DNA of 33,311 nt from Mycobacterium gordonae (GCF_002101675.1 NZ_LQOY01000018.1:1-33311), one strand, 5' to 3'. Positions 6,610-17,510 are shown, counted from the first letter of the stretch. A program made the numbers and translations. Notes: generated from the sequence alone by a model not told the origin.

Positions 6610-9600
6610 CCGAATCTGCCCCGGCGACCACAGCCCGCTGCGCGTGGCCTCGCCCAGGTCGAGCCGCGCCGGCGGCGCGTCGACCAGGGTGTCGAACTTG
6701 CGCAGCGAGCCCCAGTCGCGAGCCCAGTCGCGGGACAGGTAGGTCGCCATGACGTGGGCGCGCAGCAACAGGTCGGTGATGCCGAGCAACCCGCCGTTGA
6801 CGCCGTCCTCCCAGGTGTCGGTGTCCAGCTTCTTGGCGCTGTAGTCAGGCGTGATTCTGAACCGCGGAATCTCGGTGACGCCGTTGGTGTGCAGCATCGG
6901 CTGCTGGCACGGGAACGCCAACCCGACCGCCCAGTCCAGCAGCACGGGCTGCGTCGAACCGACGTATTCCTGCAGTGACCGCAACTCGGGCACCCGCGGC
7001 GGCGTCACCGCAATCCAGTCCTCCGGCGTCAACGACAGGTCCTCGGCCACCACCCGGACCGCGACGGCGTCGGCGGGCATCTTGTCCCGGGCGAAGCGCA
7101 GGTTGCGCCACGCCTTGGGCTGCTCGCCGTAGAGGTCGTCGGGCACCATCCGGCCGGCCGGCACCAGCGCGCCGGGGCTGGGTCGGGCGTACTCAAGCAC
7201 CACGGTCTGGCCGGAGGTGTAGTGGTGCAGCACGCTGTTGCCGGCGATCTTGCCCGCGGCGGTGATGACGACCAGCGGATGTCCGTCATCCGGCTTGGGC
7301 AGCTGGTACCAGGCCGACGCGAGCCGGCTCTGCTGCTGGGCGCCCGCGGTGTAGGTGCCCGCCAGCGGCACCCGCGCCGGGTCGAGCTGGTACGGCAACG
7401 GCACGGTCGAGCCGTTGATGCCCGGCGTCTTCAGCTTGGTGGGCGCGTCCCAGTCGTAGTCGGTGCCGGGCTGGTTGGGCTTCATCACCATGGCCTCGGC
7501 GACGGTGTGCTCGGGCACCCCGTTGGGGGAAAAGCCGACCGGGTCGCTGCCGCCCAGCGGGCCCAGCGGGCCGTAGTTGCCGGGCAGCGGTGTCATGAAG
7601 CCCTGGTTGGGGTCCGGTTCGACGAGGACGTCGTCGGCCAGTCCACAGCCACCGGCGAACGCCCGCAGGTTGGACCAGCCGTTGGAGTAGGTCGGGTACT
7701 GCCGGACGACCCCAATTGCCATCGACGCCACGAACACCAGCGCCATGAAACCGGCCCCAAGCGCAATCGGCGCTTGGGAGGGCCAAGTCAGCAGGCGGGC
7801 AAGCCGGCCCTCGCCACTGCCCCGCGGCGCGAAGTGCAGCCAGGCCGCGTAGCTGGCCGCCAGCACGAACAGCGCGAAAAATACCGTGCTGACCGTGATT
7901 CCGCCGAGCTTCGGCATGGTGGAGTTGAACGGCACGCCGTAGCTGGACACGTACCACCACCCGTTGGTGGTGGCGAAACACAGCGCTACCACGAAGAACA
8001 CCGCTGCCAGGAATGCCATCCGGTTGCGCGACCAGCGCAGCACCGACGGCGACACCAGCACCGTCGTCAACGCCGCCATCGCCGCACCCACCGCGGCGAA
8101 CAACCCGAAGTGGTGCACCCACTTCGTCGGGGCGAACATCAGGAAGAACATGGTGCCGAAGATGACGCCCATCAGCCGCCACGCAGGACCGCGCGCCACA
8201 CCGGGCACCCGCTTGCGGCGCAGCATGATGAACACCGCGGTGAACAGGCACAGCGCGGCGATCAAGAACCCGAACCGGCGCGACAGCGAACCGTCGACAG
8301 TGGGCAGGAACAGGTAGTAGTAGCGCAGGTTCTCGGTGTACCACGCCTGGCTGGGGCCGATCTTGCTGCGGACGCGGGTGGCTTCCAGCACCGTCGACAA
8401 GGTCTGATCAGCGAACACCACCGTCAGGATGACGGTGCCGGCGGCCAGCATCGGCGACAGCAGCGGCAACGTGCCCACGAGCCGGCGTCGCTTCACCAGA
8501 ATCCGCAGGATCGGGCGACCGCCGGCCACCAATGCGGCCACCGCGATCAGGCCGGTCGGTTGCACACCCAGGGTGAATGCCGCGGTGATGATGGCCAGCG
8601 CGGCCGGCGTCAGCCGGCTGTACCGCATCGAGCGTTCGATCAGCACGTAGGTGACCAGCGATCCGAGCGCGATGATGCCTTCGGGGCGCAGCCCGTTGTT
8701 GAACGGCATCCAGGAGGTGAGCAGCACCATCGCCGCCGCCCAGTTGGCGGGTTTGCTGGCGGCCACCGCCGGCCCGAGTCGGGGCAGCACCTCACGGGAC
8801 AGCAGCAGCCAGCAGATCAGCCCGGCGAACAGATCCGGCAGCCGCATCCAGATGCTGGCGTCGCTGACGTGGGTCATGAGTGCCAGCAGGTTGTAGTACC
8901 AGCCGAACGGGTCCTCCGGGCTGCCGAACCAGCGGAAGTAGTTCGACATGTAGCCGGCGTGGTCGGCGACGCGCGCCATGCCCAGGATGTAGCCGTCGTC
9001 GGAGGAGTTGGCGCCCATCACGTGCCAGAGCAGGAAGGCGAAGATCACCACACCGTCGAGCAGGGTAAAGGTGCGCCAGTTCGCTGGAATCCAGCGGCGC
9101 ATCCGATGGCCGTCGAGCTGGTCAAGGCGCCACAGGGCAATCAGCGCGACGATGGTGGCCACAATCGCGCCGACCATCGCGAGCAGCTTCAGCGTGGTCG
9201 GAGTGCTGGAAAAACGGGTGTCGATGGTCGCCGACAGGCTCAGCTGGGGCGGCGCCGGTCCGGTGAGGTCGGTGAACACCCCGACGATCTGCGGGCGCAG
9301 GTTCGGGTCCGGGAAGCCGCTGCGCAGTGGGGCGCCGCGCGGGTCCTTCAACCCGATGAACTCTGCGAACGTCCCGGCATGCGTGGAGCTGATGTCGATG
9401 CGCTCGCACTGCGGCGACCGCATCAGGTCGCGCGGAACGGACAGGATCACGACGTTGCGGTCGGTGACGTCCACCCGTTGCGTGCTGACCACGACGAACA
9501 GGGCGTTGAGGTTGGCGTCTTTACCCTGCTTGGGCGCGGTGCCCAGGATGACGCCGCCACCCGGCGGCATGTCGCGCTCGATGCTGCACGGCACCGAGGC

Positions 9601-9849
9601 TTTGAAGTCGACGGGCGTGAGCGAGATCAGCGGCGAGGTAACGCTGTTGAGCTGGCCGTTCTGCGGCCAGTTGAGCATCGCCGTGGTCTGTACGACCGGG
9701 AGCAGCGGCGTGGCGACCGACAGCACGAACCCGATCAACCCGGCGATCGTCGCCACCCACCGGGTCACCTTGGTCTCGCGAGCAGACACGTAGGCCCCCG
9801 AAATGGCCCCTTTTTGGGGGCTTTCGCGTCTGCTCGCGCTGGTTGTCAT
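6598..9849 (-). CDS. embB: EmbB arabinosyltransferase, arabinogalactan synthesis, ethambutol target
   Basis: This is a 1083-residue GT-C membrane glycosyltransferase, against about 1098 in M. tuberculosis. It has the N-terminal membrane segment, an outer domain, the catalytic loop [15 protein letters not shown] (Asp284/Asp285), repeated membrane helices, the LRPE motif, and the C-terminal carbohydrate-binding region ending [12 protein letters not shown]. With EmbA it adds arabinofuranose from decaprenyl-phospho-arabinose to arabinogalactan in the periplasm. Met291 matches Met306 of the M. tuberculosis protein, the main ethambutol-resistance position, and is unmutated. About 17 residues of the M. 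tuberculosis protein after the first membrane region are missing here, and the N-terminus is three residues longer. The ATG overlaps the embA stop by four bases (ATGA), so the two are translationally coupled. A 909-residue open frame opposite is a shadow. Confidence 0.98.
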   Translation of the reverse strand: MTTSASRRESPQKGAISGAYVSARETKVTRWVATIAGLIGFVLSVATPLLPVVQTTAMLNWPQNGQLNSVTSPLISLTPVDFKASVPCSIERDMPPGGGVILGTAPKQGKDANLNALFVVVSTQRVDVTDRNVVILSVPRDLMRSPQCERIDISSTHAGTFAEFIGLKDPRGAPLRSGFPDPNLRPQIVGVFTDLTGPAPPQLSLSATIDTRFSSTPTTLKLLAMVGAIVATIVALIALWRLDQLDGHRMRRWIPANWRTFTLLDGVVIFAFLLWHVMGANSSDDGYILGMARVADHAGYMSNYFRWFGSPEDPFGWYYNLLALMTHVSDASIWMRLPDLFAGLICWLLLSREVLPRLGPAVAASKPANWAAAMVLLTSWMPFNNGLRPEGIIALGSLVTYVLIERSMRYSRLTPAALAIITAAFTLGVQPTGLIAVAALVAGGRPILRILVKRRRLVGTLPLLSPMLAAGTVILTVVFADQTLSTVLEATRVRSKIGPSQAWYTENLRYYYLFLPTVDGSLSRRFGFLIAALCLFTAVFIMLRRKRVPGVARGPAWRLMGVIFGTMFFLMFAPTKWVHHFGLFAAVGAAMAALTTVLVSPSVLRWSRNRMAFLAAVFFVVALCFATTNGWWYVSSYGVPFNSTMPKLGGITVSTVFFALFVLAASYAAWLHFAPRGSGEGRLARLLTWPSQAPIALGAGFMALVFVASMAIGVVRQYPTYSNGWSNLRAFAGGCGLADDVLVEPDPNQGFMTPLPGNYGPLGPLGGSDPVGFSPNGVPEHTVAEAMVMKPNQPGTDYDWDAPTKLKTPGINGSTVPLPYQLDPARVPLAGTYTAGAQQQSRLASAWYQLPKPDDGHPLVVITAAGKIAGNSVLHHYTSGQTVVLEYARPSPGALVPAGRMVPDDLYGEQPKAWRNLRFARDKMPADAVAVRVVAEDLSLTPEDWIAVTPPRVPELRSLQEYVGSTQPVLLDWAVGLAFPCQQPMLHTNGVTEIPRFRITPDYSAKKLDTDTWEDGVNGGLLGITDLLLRAHVMATYLSRDWARDWGSLRKFDTLVDAPPARLDLGEATRSGLWSPGQIRIKP

Positions 9850-12800
9850 GGGAGGGCCCTAATCGGTCCTTGCCGGCTCCAGCCCGGCACTGTGATCACT
9901 CCTTGCTGCACGACGGCTTCGGGAGCCTGTTCAGCCGGAACCAGCCGGTGATACTGCTCCACCGAGCCCCAGTCGCGGTACCAGTCGCCGCTCAGATAGG
10001 TCGAGATGGTCGACGTCCACAACAGTCCCTGAGTGAACATGAACGGCCCGCCGGTGGACGCGGCCTGCCACAGGTTCGACGAGACGGCGGTCTGCTTGTG
10101 GTCGGGCAGGATGCGGTAGTCCGGTAGCTCCGCGATGCCCAGGTGCTCGGAGAACGGGCGCTGGCACGGGAAGTTCGCCGCCGTCGCGATGTCCATCAGC
10201 ACCGGGGTTTGCGACCCGATGAGCCGCTGCAGTGGCTCCAGTTCCGGCACCCGCGGCGGCGTGAACGCGAACCACTGCTCGGAGCTCAGGTTCGGGTCGT
10301 AGGCGACGATGCGAGCCACGTTTGCCTCCGGCGGGGCCCAGGCAAACGGGAACCGCAGATTGCGCCAGGCCGGCTGCGGCCCGAGGTCGATCGGGAACAC
10401 CTCACCGAGCGGCTGGGTGCTGCCGTCGGGCTTGGCGATGCCCCACTGCAGCTTCAGTGACTGGCCGTACATGAAGTCGCCGTCCTCTTTGTAGGACCAG
10501 ATGGCGCCGGCGGCCGAGACCACCACCAGCGGGCGGTCCGCACGGCGGGGCGGCAGCTGGTACCAGGCCGAGGTGGCGCGGGCGGCGAGGGTGTTCTCGC
10601 CGTAGCTGCCCATCACCGGCGTGCGCGCGGGGTCTAGCCCGAACGGCAGCGCCGCGTGCGAGCCGTTGATTCCGGCCGGGCCCTTGCCGCCGGCGGTCCC
10701 GGCCGAGTCGGTGATCGCCGCGTTGGGTTTGTTGGGGGAGGCGTCGGAGTTGACGACGCCGGGCTTGCTCACCACCGGGTCGGACTTCAGGTCCTCGCCC
10801 ACGCCGTCGGGTTTGAAGCCCACCGGGTTGACGCCGCCGAGCGGGCCGTCGGGGCCGAACTCCTGTCCCGGAACGGGTTGCAGCATCCCGGCGTTGGAGT
10901 CGGGTTCGGCGAGGACGTCGTCGGCCATTGCGCAGCTGCTCGGTGACGTGATGGCCGCCAGGTTGGCCTTGGCGGTGGTGTAGAGCGGGTAGCGGAACAC
11001 CGCGCCCTTGGCCAGCGAACCGACTTCACCGGCCACCATGATCACCGCCACCACCAGCAGCGGAGTCGAGGCCAGCACCCGGTTGCGCCGGTTGTTCTTG
11101 ACCTCGGTGTGTCCGGCGTAGTCCATCCGGAAGTGGTACCAGGCGCCGAGCAGGCCGGTGAGGATCGACAGCGTCAGGAACATCGACGTCACGGGGTGGC
11201 TGGCGACGACGGGCTGGATGTCGTACCAGGGGACCCCGTAGTTGCCGACGTAGAACCAGCCGTTGATGCCCGAGGTCGCCCAGGCCAGCACGAACAGCAG
11301 CGCGGTCACGTACAGCGCCAGGTTGCGCCGGCTGTGCAGGCCGATCCGCGCGACGGTGAAGGCCGTGAGGCCACCCAGTGCACCGGCCAGCCCGGCGAAG
11401 GCACCGAACTGGATGGCCCACTTGGTGGGGGTGAACGTCAGCAACAGCAGGCCGATCGCGGTGGTGCCGATCAGCCGCCAGGCCGGTCCGCTGGCCAGCC
11501 CGGCCACCCGGCCGCGGCGCAGCAACACGAAAAGCATCCCGAACATGCACAGCAACAGCACCAGCACCGCGAACCGGCGCGCCATCGAGCCGTCGGCGTT
11601 GCTCTCCACCGTGAGGAAGTAGTAGCGCAGGAAATCCTGGTACCAGGCGATCGTCGGCCCGACCGTGTACTTGATCCGCGCCGACTCGGCGGCGGTGGCC
11701 AGCGTCTGGCCGTGGAAAACCACCACGGTGATCAGCGACAACGACGCCGCCAGGGTGATCAACGGCGCCAGTCGGCCGTCCGTGTCGCGGCGGCGCCGGA
11801 TCGTCTGCGCGATCGCGCGGGCTCCGGTCAGCAGCGGCGCCACCGCGATCAAACCCTGCGGGGCCAGCGTCACGGTGAGCATCGCCACGATGATCGCGAC
11901 GGCGGCCGGGGCCAGGCGGCCCAAAGCGATGGACCGCTCCACCAGAATCCAGGTCAGGATGACGCCCAGGGCGATCAATGGCTCCGGCCGCAGCCCGTTG
12001 TTGAACGGTATCCACGCCGCGACGAACACCGCGCCCGCCGTCCACACCGCCACCCGGTTGGCGCCCAGCCCTCCCACTGCCGGACCCAGCCGCCGTAACA
12101 CGAAATGGCTGATGAGCAGCCAGCAGGCGATGGCTGCCAGGGTGGCAGGAAGACGCATCCACACCCCGGCGCTGCTGATCGCCGCCATCCGGGACAAGAC
12201 GCTGAAGTACCAGTCGAACGGCGCGTCCGTGGTGCCGAAGTAGCGGTAGTAGTCGACGGTGTAGCCGGCCTTCGGCGCCACCCTGGCGATGGTCAGGTTG
12301 TAGCCGTCATCGGACGACGTGGCGCCGATCATGTGCCAGAGCAGCAGGGTCCCGATCACCGCGACGTCGGCGAGCCAGGTGGCCAGGCCGGCCCTGAATT
12401 TCGGCATCCGGGGACGCCAGCTGCGCAGCGTGTGGCCGCGGCTCAGGCGGTCCAGTGCCGCCAGGGCCGCGACGGCGCCGAGCACCGCGAGGGTACCCAG
12501 CACCATCGCCAGCGTCTTGAGTGCGGTGGGCCGCAGGATGAAGCGGGTGTCCACGTCGACCTTGGCCGACAGCCCCGGTTGTGCGGGCACCTTCAAGTCC
12601 GTGAATATCCCCCCGACCTGCGGCTTCTTTTCCGGCGCAAGTCTTCCGGCGGCACCGGGGATGCCGACGAAATCGGCTCCCGCGCCACCGGCGTCGGCCC
12701 AGACGTGCAACACATTGCATCCGCCGGCCGCGATCTGGGCGCGCGGGGCCACCGCGGCCACGGTGTCGCGGAACGCGACCACGACGGAGTCCTTGTTCGC

Positions 12801-13124
12801 CCGGACGAACAGACCGTGCTTGCCGGTCTGGAAACCGTCGGTAGGCAGCGTGGAGACCACCAGTCCGCCGGCGGGAGGCAGGGTGGCGATGGCCGTGCAG
12901 GGGATCGAGATGTCGAGGTCGCGGGGCGCGCCGGACACCAACGGAGCCGTGATCTGGCTGATGTTGCCGTCCGCGGTGTTGCCTTGCGGCCACAAAATTG
13001 TCGCCGTGGTCTGCCGCACCGGAAGCAGCGGAACCAGCAGGCACAGCACCAGACCGGCGATCCCGGAGGCGACGGCGACTAACCGGGCGATCCGGTGGGA
13101 CCGCTCATTACCGTCGGGGGACAC
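9846..13124 (-). CDS. embA: EmbA arabinosyltransferase, arabinogalactan synthesis
   Basis: The protein has 1092 residues (1094 in M. tuberculosis) and close similarity throughout. Landmarks are the N-terminal [11 protein letters not shown] anchor, [16 protein letters not shown] (catalytic loop), [28 protein letters not shown], and the C-terminal carbohydrate-binding region to GPIRALP. It works with EmbB on the arabinan of arabinogalactan. I chose the GTG at 13124 because it gives [10 protein letters not shown], matching the known EmbA start; the open frame extends further upstream into the embR promoter region, but those residues do not resemble EmbA. In M. tuberculosis embA follows embC directly; here embC is 4.4 kb away. 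embA therefore needs its own promoter in the 182-bp gap shared with embR. Confidence 0.97.
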   Translation of the reverse strand: MSPDGNERSHRIARLVAVASGIAGLVLCLLVPLLPVRQTTATILWPQGNTADGNISQITAPLVSGAPRDLDISIPCTAIATLPPAGGLVVSTLPTDGFQTGKHGLFVRANKDSVVVAFRDTVAAVAPRAQIAAGGCNVLHVWADAGGAGADFVGIPGAAGRLAPEKKPQVGGIFTDLKVPAQPGLSAKVDVDTRFILRPTALKTLAMVLGTLAVLGAVAALAALDRLSRGHTLRSWRPRMPKFRAGLATWLADVAVIGTLLLWHMIGATSSDDGYNLTIARVAPKAGYTVDYYRYFGTTDAPFDWYFSVLSRMAAISSAGVWMRLPATLAAIACWLLISHFVLRRLGPAVGGLGANRVAVWTAGAVFVAAWIPFNNGLRPEPLIALGVILTWILVERSIALGRLAPAAVAIIVAMLTVTLAPQGLIAVAPLLTGARAIAQTIRRRRDTDGRLAPLITLAASLSLITVVVFHGQTLATAAESARIKYTVGPTIAWYQDFLRYYFLTVESNADGSMARRFAVLVLLLCMFGMLFVLLRRGRVAGLASGPAWRLIGTTAIGLLLLTFTPTKWAIQFGAFAGLAGALGGLTAFTVARIGLHSRRNLALYVTALLFVLAWATSGINGWFYVGNYGVPWYDIQPVVASHPVTSMFLTLSILTGLLGAWYHFRMDYAGHTEVKNNRRNRVLASTPLLVVAVIMVAGEVGSLAKGAVFRYPLYTTAKANLAAITSPSSCAMADDVLAEPDSNAGMLQPVPGQEFGPDGPLGGVNPVGFKPDGVGEDLKSDPVVSKPGVVNSDASPNKPNAAITDSAGTAGGKGPAGINGSHAALPFGLDPARTPVMGSYGENTLAARATSAWYQLPPRRADRPLVVVSAAGAIWSYKEDGDFMYGQSLKLQWGIAKPDGSTQPLGEVFPIDLGPQPAWRNLRFPFAWAPPEANVARIVAYDPNLSSEQWFAFTPPRVPELEPLQRLIGSQTPVLMDIATAANFPCQRPFSEHLGIAELPDYRILPDHKQTAVSSNLWQAASTGGPFMFTQGLLWTSTISTYLSGDWYRDWGSVEQYHRLVPAEQAPEAVVQQGVITVPGWSRQGPIRALP

Positions 13125-13192
13125 GAGGCTCGATCGTAGGCGACGGCGCTGAGTGCCTTTTGGACGCGGGGCCGCGCTGTCGCTTCCTGGGT

Positions 13193-13219
13193 CGGCTCGC
13201 CACACCGAAAATGGCGAGC
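13193..13219. promoter_or_regulatory. Perfect 9-bp inverted repeat in the embR-embA gap
   Basis: GGCTCGCCA, a nine-base spacer, then TGGCGAGCC: a perfect inverted repeat between the divergent embA (start 13124) and embR (start 13307) genes. No T-tract follows and no gene ends here, so a protein-binding site is more likely than a terminator. EmbR or another regulator is the obvious candidate; not tested. Confidence 0.5.
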
Positions 13220-13230
13220 CTGCGTTCAAT

Positions 13231-13247
13231 GGACCTCCTGTAGAGGT
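13231..13247. promoter_or_regulatory. Second inverted repeat in the embR-embA gap
   Basis: GACCTC-CTGTA-GAGGTC is a perfect 6-bp inverted repeat with a five-base spacer, 11 bp from the longer repeat at 13193-13219 and 60 bp before the embR start. It is a candidate operator for embR autoregulation or embA control. Confidence 0.4.
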
Positions 13248-13306
13248 CACAATTGAGCCAGACAAATGGCCAGGACCCTTGATCATCCGGAAGGCTGGCA
13301 GCGCCC

Positions 13307-14434
13307 ATGACGACGAACTCGGCTCTCGGGTTTGGTGTGCTAGGGCCGCTGCAGCTGTTGGTGAACGGCGAGCCGGTAGCAGTCGGCGCCGCCAAGCAGC
13401 GGGCGGTGCTGGCGGTGCTGTTGATCGATCGCAACCGGCCGGTGTCGGTCGACTCATTGATCGACGCGGTGTGGGACGGTTCCCCCGTGCCGGCGGCGCG
13501 GACCAGCATCCAGTCCCATATCTCCAACCTGCGCCGGCTGCTGCGCGACAGCGGCGCCGACCCGGTGCGGGTGCTGGCCAGCGCCCCGCCGGGTTACCAG
13601 CTCAACGTCGCGGACACCGACTACGACCTGGGCCGTTTCACCGCCGCGAAGGCCGCCGGAATCGAGGCCGCCGCGGCCGGCCGGTTCGAGGAGGCCAGCA
13701 GCCACCTGTCCACGGCGCTGGCCGAGTGGCGCGGCCCGGTCCTCGACGACCTACGCGACTTCGATTTCGTCGCCCCCTTCGCCACCAAGGTTCTCGAGGA
13801 CAAGGTGGCCGCGCACAGTGCCCGCGCCGAGGCCGAGATCGCTTGCGGCCGAGCCGATGCCGTGATCGGTGAGCTGGAGGCGCTGACCGCCGAGCATCCC
13901 TACCGCGAGCCGCTGTGGGCGCAGCTGATCACGGCCTACTACGTCACCGAGCGCCAATCCGACGCACTCGGGGCCTACCGGCAATTGAAGACGGCGCTGG
14001 CCGAGGGGTTGGGTATCGATCCCGGCCCGACGGTCAGCGCCCTGCATGAGCGGATCCTGCGCCAGGAGCCGATCGTCATCAAGCAGGCGGTCAAGAGCAC
14101 CCGCAAACGCAGCCGGATCGACACCCGGGCCACGCTGTCGACGTCGGTCACCGCCGCCCTGTGCGACCGCTTCGGACGGCGCTACCAGCTCAACGGGGCG
14201 ACCACCCGCATCGGGCGGTTGGCCGACAACGACATCGTGCTCGACGACAACGACGTCAGCCGCCACCACGCCGTCATCGCCGACACCGGGTCGGGTTTCG
14301 TGATCACCGATCTGCGCTCGACGAACGGGGTAGAGGTCCGGGGCGAACTGATCCGCGGGAGTGCCGCGCTGGCGCACGGCGACAGTGTCTCCATCGGGGG
14401 CTGCGAGTTCGTCTTCGAGATCCGGCCCGCCTGA
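13307..14434 (+). CDS. embR: EmbR transcriptional regulator (OmpR-type DNA-binding, BTAD, FHA)
   Basis: The protein has 375 residues and the full EmbR layout. A winged-helix DNA-binding domain occupies about 1-100 ([44 protein letters not shown]). A bacterial transcriptional activation domain follows at about 105-250. The C-terminal FHA domain spans about 285-375 ([24 protein letters not shown], given here as RIGRLADND then VSRHHAVI, and [11 protein letters not shown]). EmbR activates emb genes after binding phosphorylated kinases (PknH, PknA, PknB in M. tuberculosis). In M. tuberculosis it lies next to pknH; here it is divergent from embA, the arrangement I recall for M. avium. The ATG at 13307 has GGAAGG 12 bases upstream, rather far. 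A PknD-type kinase gene lies beyond embB. Confidence 0.95.
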   Translation: MTTNSALGFGVLGPLQLLVNGEPVAVGAAKQRAVLAVLLIDRNRPVSVDSLIDAVWDGSPVPAARTSIQSHISNLRRLLRDSGADPVRVLASAPPGYQLNVADTDYDLGRFTAAKAAGIEAAAAGRFEEASSHLSTALAEWRGPVLDDLRDFDFVAPFATKVLEDKVAAHSARAEAEIACGRADAVIGELEALTAEHPYREPLWAQLITAYYVTERQSDALGAYRQLKTALAEGLGIDPGPTVSALHERILRQEPIVIKQAVKSTRKRSRIDTRATLSTSVTAALCDRFGRRYQLNGATTRIGRLADNDIVLDDNDVSRHHAVIADTGSGFVITDLRSTNGVEVRGELIRGSAALAHGDSVSIGGCEFVFEIRPA

Positions 14435-14736
14435 GGCTATCCGTCGTCCGCCCAGTGCGGCACGAACCTCAATTTTCTGTGCTTGAGCTCCTTCAGCCGG
14501 CTTCCACAGACAACCCACCGAACAACCCGGACAGGTCACCAATGTCAGTGATGGATGGATGGATGGTTGGTAGCTGTCGGCAAGTTGCCTCATGTCGAGA
14601 TGCGCGCGACGGAGGTATCGATGCCTCACGTGAGCGTGCGCGCTTGGTGAGTGCCAACGTCAGCCCCATCCATCGGAGGTACGCGCGCATTTCTGGCGAT
14701 TCGACGGAGTCGGTAGATGCGAGTACAATCGAACGT
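14435..14736. other. 302-bp non-coding gap between embR and the HNH gene
   Basis: No gene is supported here. It holds a short microsatellite (GATG four times, 14550-14565) and, at its right end, the TACAAT -10-like hexamer and LexA box of the HNH gene. I see no convincing terminator for embR. The HNH reading frame stays open through the gap but has no RBS or family similarity upstream of 14737. Confidence 0.6.
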
Positions 14737-14744
14737 ATGTTCGA
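14729..14744. promoter_or_regulatory. LexA (SOS) box over the HNH-gene promoter and start codon
   Basis: TCGAACGTATGTTCGA is a perfect match to the mycobacterial SOS box TCGAAC-N4-GTTCGA. The ATG of the HNH gene (14737) lies inside it. TACAAT (14724-14729) is placed as a -10 box whose transcript would start at or next to the ATG, giving a leaderless mRNA. LexA bound here would block transcription until DNA damage. Members of the 13E12 repeat family are known SOS genes in M. tuberculosis. Confidence 0.85.
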
Positions 14745-16326
14745 ACAGCCGGACGTTACGCCGCACCCCTCATGGGAGGGTAAGCCGTTCAGTGAGTTGT
14801 CCCAGCCGGAGCGGGTGGAACGGTTCGACGCACTGATGGGGCAGATGTTCGAGCAGCGCGAGGGGTTATTGGGCAAGACCGTGGAATCGGTGGGGTGGGT
14901 GGCGCGGGTGTGTGGGGCGGCGCGGGTGGTCAATCAGGGTACGGCCGCGGAGTTGGTGGCGATCGGGGAATTGTTTGCCTATCGGCTGGCTCGGGGTGGG
15001 GAGACCGAGGATTGGGCGATCGACACGATGAAGGCGGTGGCCGGGGAGGTGGCGGCGGGGTTGCGGATCAGTCAGGGCCGAGCGGAGACCAAGCTGCGCT
15101 ATGCCCGGGCTATGCGTGAGCGGTTGCCGCAGGTGGCGGCGGTGTTCTGCGCCGGGGACATCGACTATGAGGCGTTCACGACGATCGTGTTCCGCACGGA
15201 TCTGATCGAGGACCGTGAGGTGCTGGCGGCGGTGGATGCCAGGGTGGCTGCGCGGGTGACCCGCTGGCCGTCGTTGAGCCGATGGCGGTTGTCGCAGAAG
15301 GTCGATGCGATCGTGGCCCGCGCCGATGCCGATGCGGTGCGTCGCCGCAAAGAGGTCCAGGCTGATCGGGAGGTGTGGATCGGCCCGCCGCTGGACGGGT
15401 TGGCTCAGATCGAGGGGCGGCTGCGCAGCACCGACGCCACGGCGTTAGACCAGCGGCTGTCGGCGTTGGCGGCTACGGTGTGCCCGAATGATCCGCGCAG
15501 CAGCGCCCAGCGCCGCGCCGAAGCATTAGGGGCGCTAGCCGCCGGAGCGACCCGGCTGGGTTGTGAGTGCGGACGCCCCGATTGCACCGCCGCCGGCCGT
15601 AAGCCCTCCTCGCCGGTGGTGATTCATGTGATCGCCGAGCAGGCCACCCTCAATGGTCACGGCGACCAGCCGGGGTGCCTGTTGGGCGCCGAGGACCTCA
15701 TCACCCCCGAGCTGTTGGCCGAGTTGGCGTTGACCGCTAAGCAGGTGCCGCTCATCCATCCCGGCTACGCCGCGCCGGAACCCCAGTACACCCCGTCGAA
15801 AGCGTTGGCCGATTTCGTGCGGGCCCGGGATCTGACCTGCCGCTGGCCGGGCTGCGATGTGCCGGCCACTCACTGCGACCTTGACCACACCATTCCGTAC
15901 GCCAACGGCGGCCCGACCCACGCCGGCAACACCAAGTGCTACTGCCGCACGCATCATTTGATGAAAACGTTCTGGGGCTGGACCGAAAAGCAGCTCGCTG
16001 ACGGCACCTTGATCCTGACCTCCCCGGCCGGGGAAACCCACGTCACCACCCCCGGCTCGGCGCTGCTGTTTCCCAGCCTGTGCCGCGCGGTTGGCGGCAT
16101 GCCCGCCCCCGAAGCGCAGACCCCACCGGCCGATCACTGCGCCGAGCGCACCGCGATGATGCCTACCCGCCGGCGCACCCGCGGCCAAGACCGCGCGCAG
16201 CGGGTGGCCGCCGAACGCCGCGCCAACCACCAAGCCCGCACCGCCCGGCCCGCCGCTGCCGCGGACTACTTCGCCCGCGCCGACAACCGTCCACCAGACC
16301 CCGACGCCGAACCCCCGCCCTTCTAA
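14737..16326 (+). CDS. 13E12/DUF222 family HNH endonuclease-like protein
   Basis: The 529-residue protein has an N-terminal DUF222 (13E12 repeat) domain of about 350 residues (MFEQREGLLGKTVESVGWVA region; GLRISQGRAETKLRYARAM). A C-terminal HNH nuclease domain follows at about 365-415: TCRWPGCDVPATHCDLDHTI, then NGGPTHAGNTKCYCRTHHLM, with the Asp-His pair, Asn, His and zinc cysteines all present. The tail is basic and proline-rich. The start is the ATG at 14737 inside the LexA box; upstream in-frame codons lack support. In M. tuberculosis such genes lie in REP13E12 elements, are SOS-induced and can serve as prophage integration sites. The true activity is unknown. The gene is convergent with the cyclase pseudogene. 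Its presence between embR and embC fits a transferred insert. Confidence 0.92.
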   Translation: MFEQPDVTPHPSWEGKPFSELSQPERVERFDALMGQMFEQREGLLGKTVESVGWVARVCGAARVVNQGTAAELVAIGELFAYRLARGGETEDWAIDTMKAVAGEVAAGLRISQGRAETKLRYARAMRERLPQVAAVFCAGDIDYEAFTTIVFRTDLIEDREVLAAVDARVAARVTRWPSLSRWRLSQKVDAIVARADADAVRRRKEVQADREVWIGPPLDGLAQIEGRLRSTDATALDQRLSALAATVCPNDPRSSAQRRAEALGALAAGATRLGCECGRPDCTAAGRKPSSPVVIHVIAEQATLNGHGDQPGCLLGAEDLITPELLAELALTAKQVPLIHPGYAAPEPQYTPSKALADFVRARDLTCRWPGCDVPATHCDLDHTIPYANGGPTHAGNTKCYCRTHHLMKTFWGWTEKQLADGTLILTSPAGETHVTTPGSALLFPSLCRAVGGMPAPEAQTPPADHCAERTAMMPTRRRTRGQDRAQRVAAERRANHQARTARPAAAADYFARADNRPPDPDAEPPPF

Positions 16327-16341
16327 GGGTCGGTCACCGTT

Positions 16342-17456
16342 TCACGCAGAGGCGACGGCGAACAAGCGCCACTCGCCGCGCACGCCCTTGAGCTGGTGGG
16401 CGCCGCGCTCCTCGAACCGCAACCCCGAGCCGATCAGCAAATCCCGCAGCATGCTCGACACCACCACTGTCGCCAAGCCCGCCCCCGAGGTGTTGACCTC
16501 ACGTCCTCGGAACCGAGCCAGCTGCGAACGCACGATCGCGTCATGCGCATCCAACAAAGCACGCCAGTCCCGATCGCCCATCTCCGCAGCGCGCCGTGTC
16601 GAGTCCACGATGTCGGTGAACAGCACGGTGGCGAGCACCCTGTTGCTGCCCGGTGAGGAACTCGGCGATCTCCTGGAAGGACTCGCGCCATGGTTCGACG
16701 AAGTGGTACATGTTACGGCCAGGCAGCTCAACGTATTTCGCACCGGCAATACGGTGGGCGACGTAAATGCCCGCTGTCGGCGGGATGGTCTCGTCACTGG
16801 AGTGATGGACGACGAGGGTCGGTACGCGGATGGTGGGAAGCACTGCCCGAACGTTCAACTCGGACAGGAGCGGCATAATTGAACCCACGGTCGCGGGGCT
16901 CGCCGCCAAGCGCTCTTCACGGGCCCAGGTGGCCCGGATCTCCTCATTCGGCATATCCGGATTGTGGACGCGTTGCGTCGTCCCAGTTCCCCATACCGCG
17001 ACCGCGGCATTGAAGAGATCCGCCGAAGTGAGCCCATCGGTGCGGTCAGCCTCCTGATTCGCGAATACCTCGAGCGCGATGAGCGCGGTGGTGCGGGAGG
17101 GATGGGTCGCTGCGAACAGTGCCGCAGTTGTCAACCCACCACCGACCGCGACCAAGACGGCCTCGCGGCTGTCCAGGTCACCTAACACGGCAGTGATGCT
17201 GTCGGCCCATTGCTCCAACGTCGGTCGCGCGCCCGCACTGACCGGATCGGAAACTCCGGTACGAGGCTGGTCGAAGAAAATCAGGCGCCCGAGCGAGGTC
17301 ATCGCCTCGACCCATCCTCGAACCGAAGGCAGCTCGGGAAGCGCCTCGCAGCAGAAAAACCAGTTGGGCACGAATACATATCGCCTCGCCTTCAGGCGAC
17401 GCGCGATAGGCGACGTGCAAGTTCCCGTTCAGCGCGTAGCGCGTCTCGGACAACAC
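16342..17456 (-). pseudogene. Decayed alpha/beta-hydrolase-adenylate cyclase fusion
   Basis: The pieces add up to a mycobacterial hydrolase-class III cyclase fusion (Rv1900c/LipJ type) broken at least three times. The N-terminus (GTG at 17456, LSETRYALNGNLHVAYR) is followed by a frameshift near 17370-17395. The hydrolase then continues in another frame (PNWFFCCEALPELPSVRGWV to EPWRESFQEIAEFLTGQQ). A second frameshift near 16640 leads to the cyclase start (VLATVLFTDIVDSTRRAAEM). Within the cyclase, about 70 residues are missing near 16470-16490: the frame jumps from REVNTSGAG to the C-terminal VVSSMLRDLLIGSG, and the second metal-binding Asp is gone. The hydrolase nucleophile motif reads VAVGGG, with no serine. 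It cannot make a working cyclase. It lies 54 bp downstream of embC on the same strand. Confidence 0.85.
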
Positions 17457-17510
17457 CGCAGCAGTCTAAGACGGTGAGCTACCCAACGAGGGCTCTTGGT
17501 CTCTGCCCGC

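Noticed and set aside
7222..9951. 909-residue open frame on the plus strand opposite embB
   Set aside because: Low-complexity Arg/His/Gln/Gly-rich translation typical of the reverse strand of a GC-rich membrane-protein gene; embB on the other strand is certain.
13125..13457. Upstream extension of embA to 13457
   Set aside because: It covers the embR promoter and the first codons of embR; similarity to EmbA begins at the GTG at 13124.
14550..14565. GATG x4 microsatellite as a phase-variation tract
   Set aside because: It lies in non-coding DNA between embR and the HNH gene and is too short to suggest a switch; recorded only as a feature of the gap.
14161..14736. Upstream extension of the HNH reading frame through embR
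   Set aside because: It overlaps embR, has no RBS and no DUF222 similarity; the SOS-boxed ATG at 14737 is the true start.
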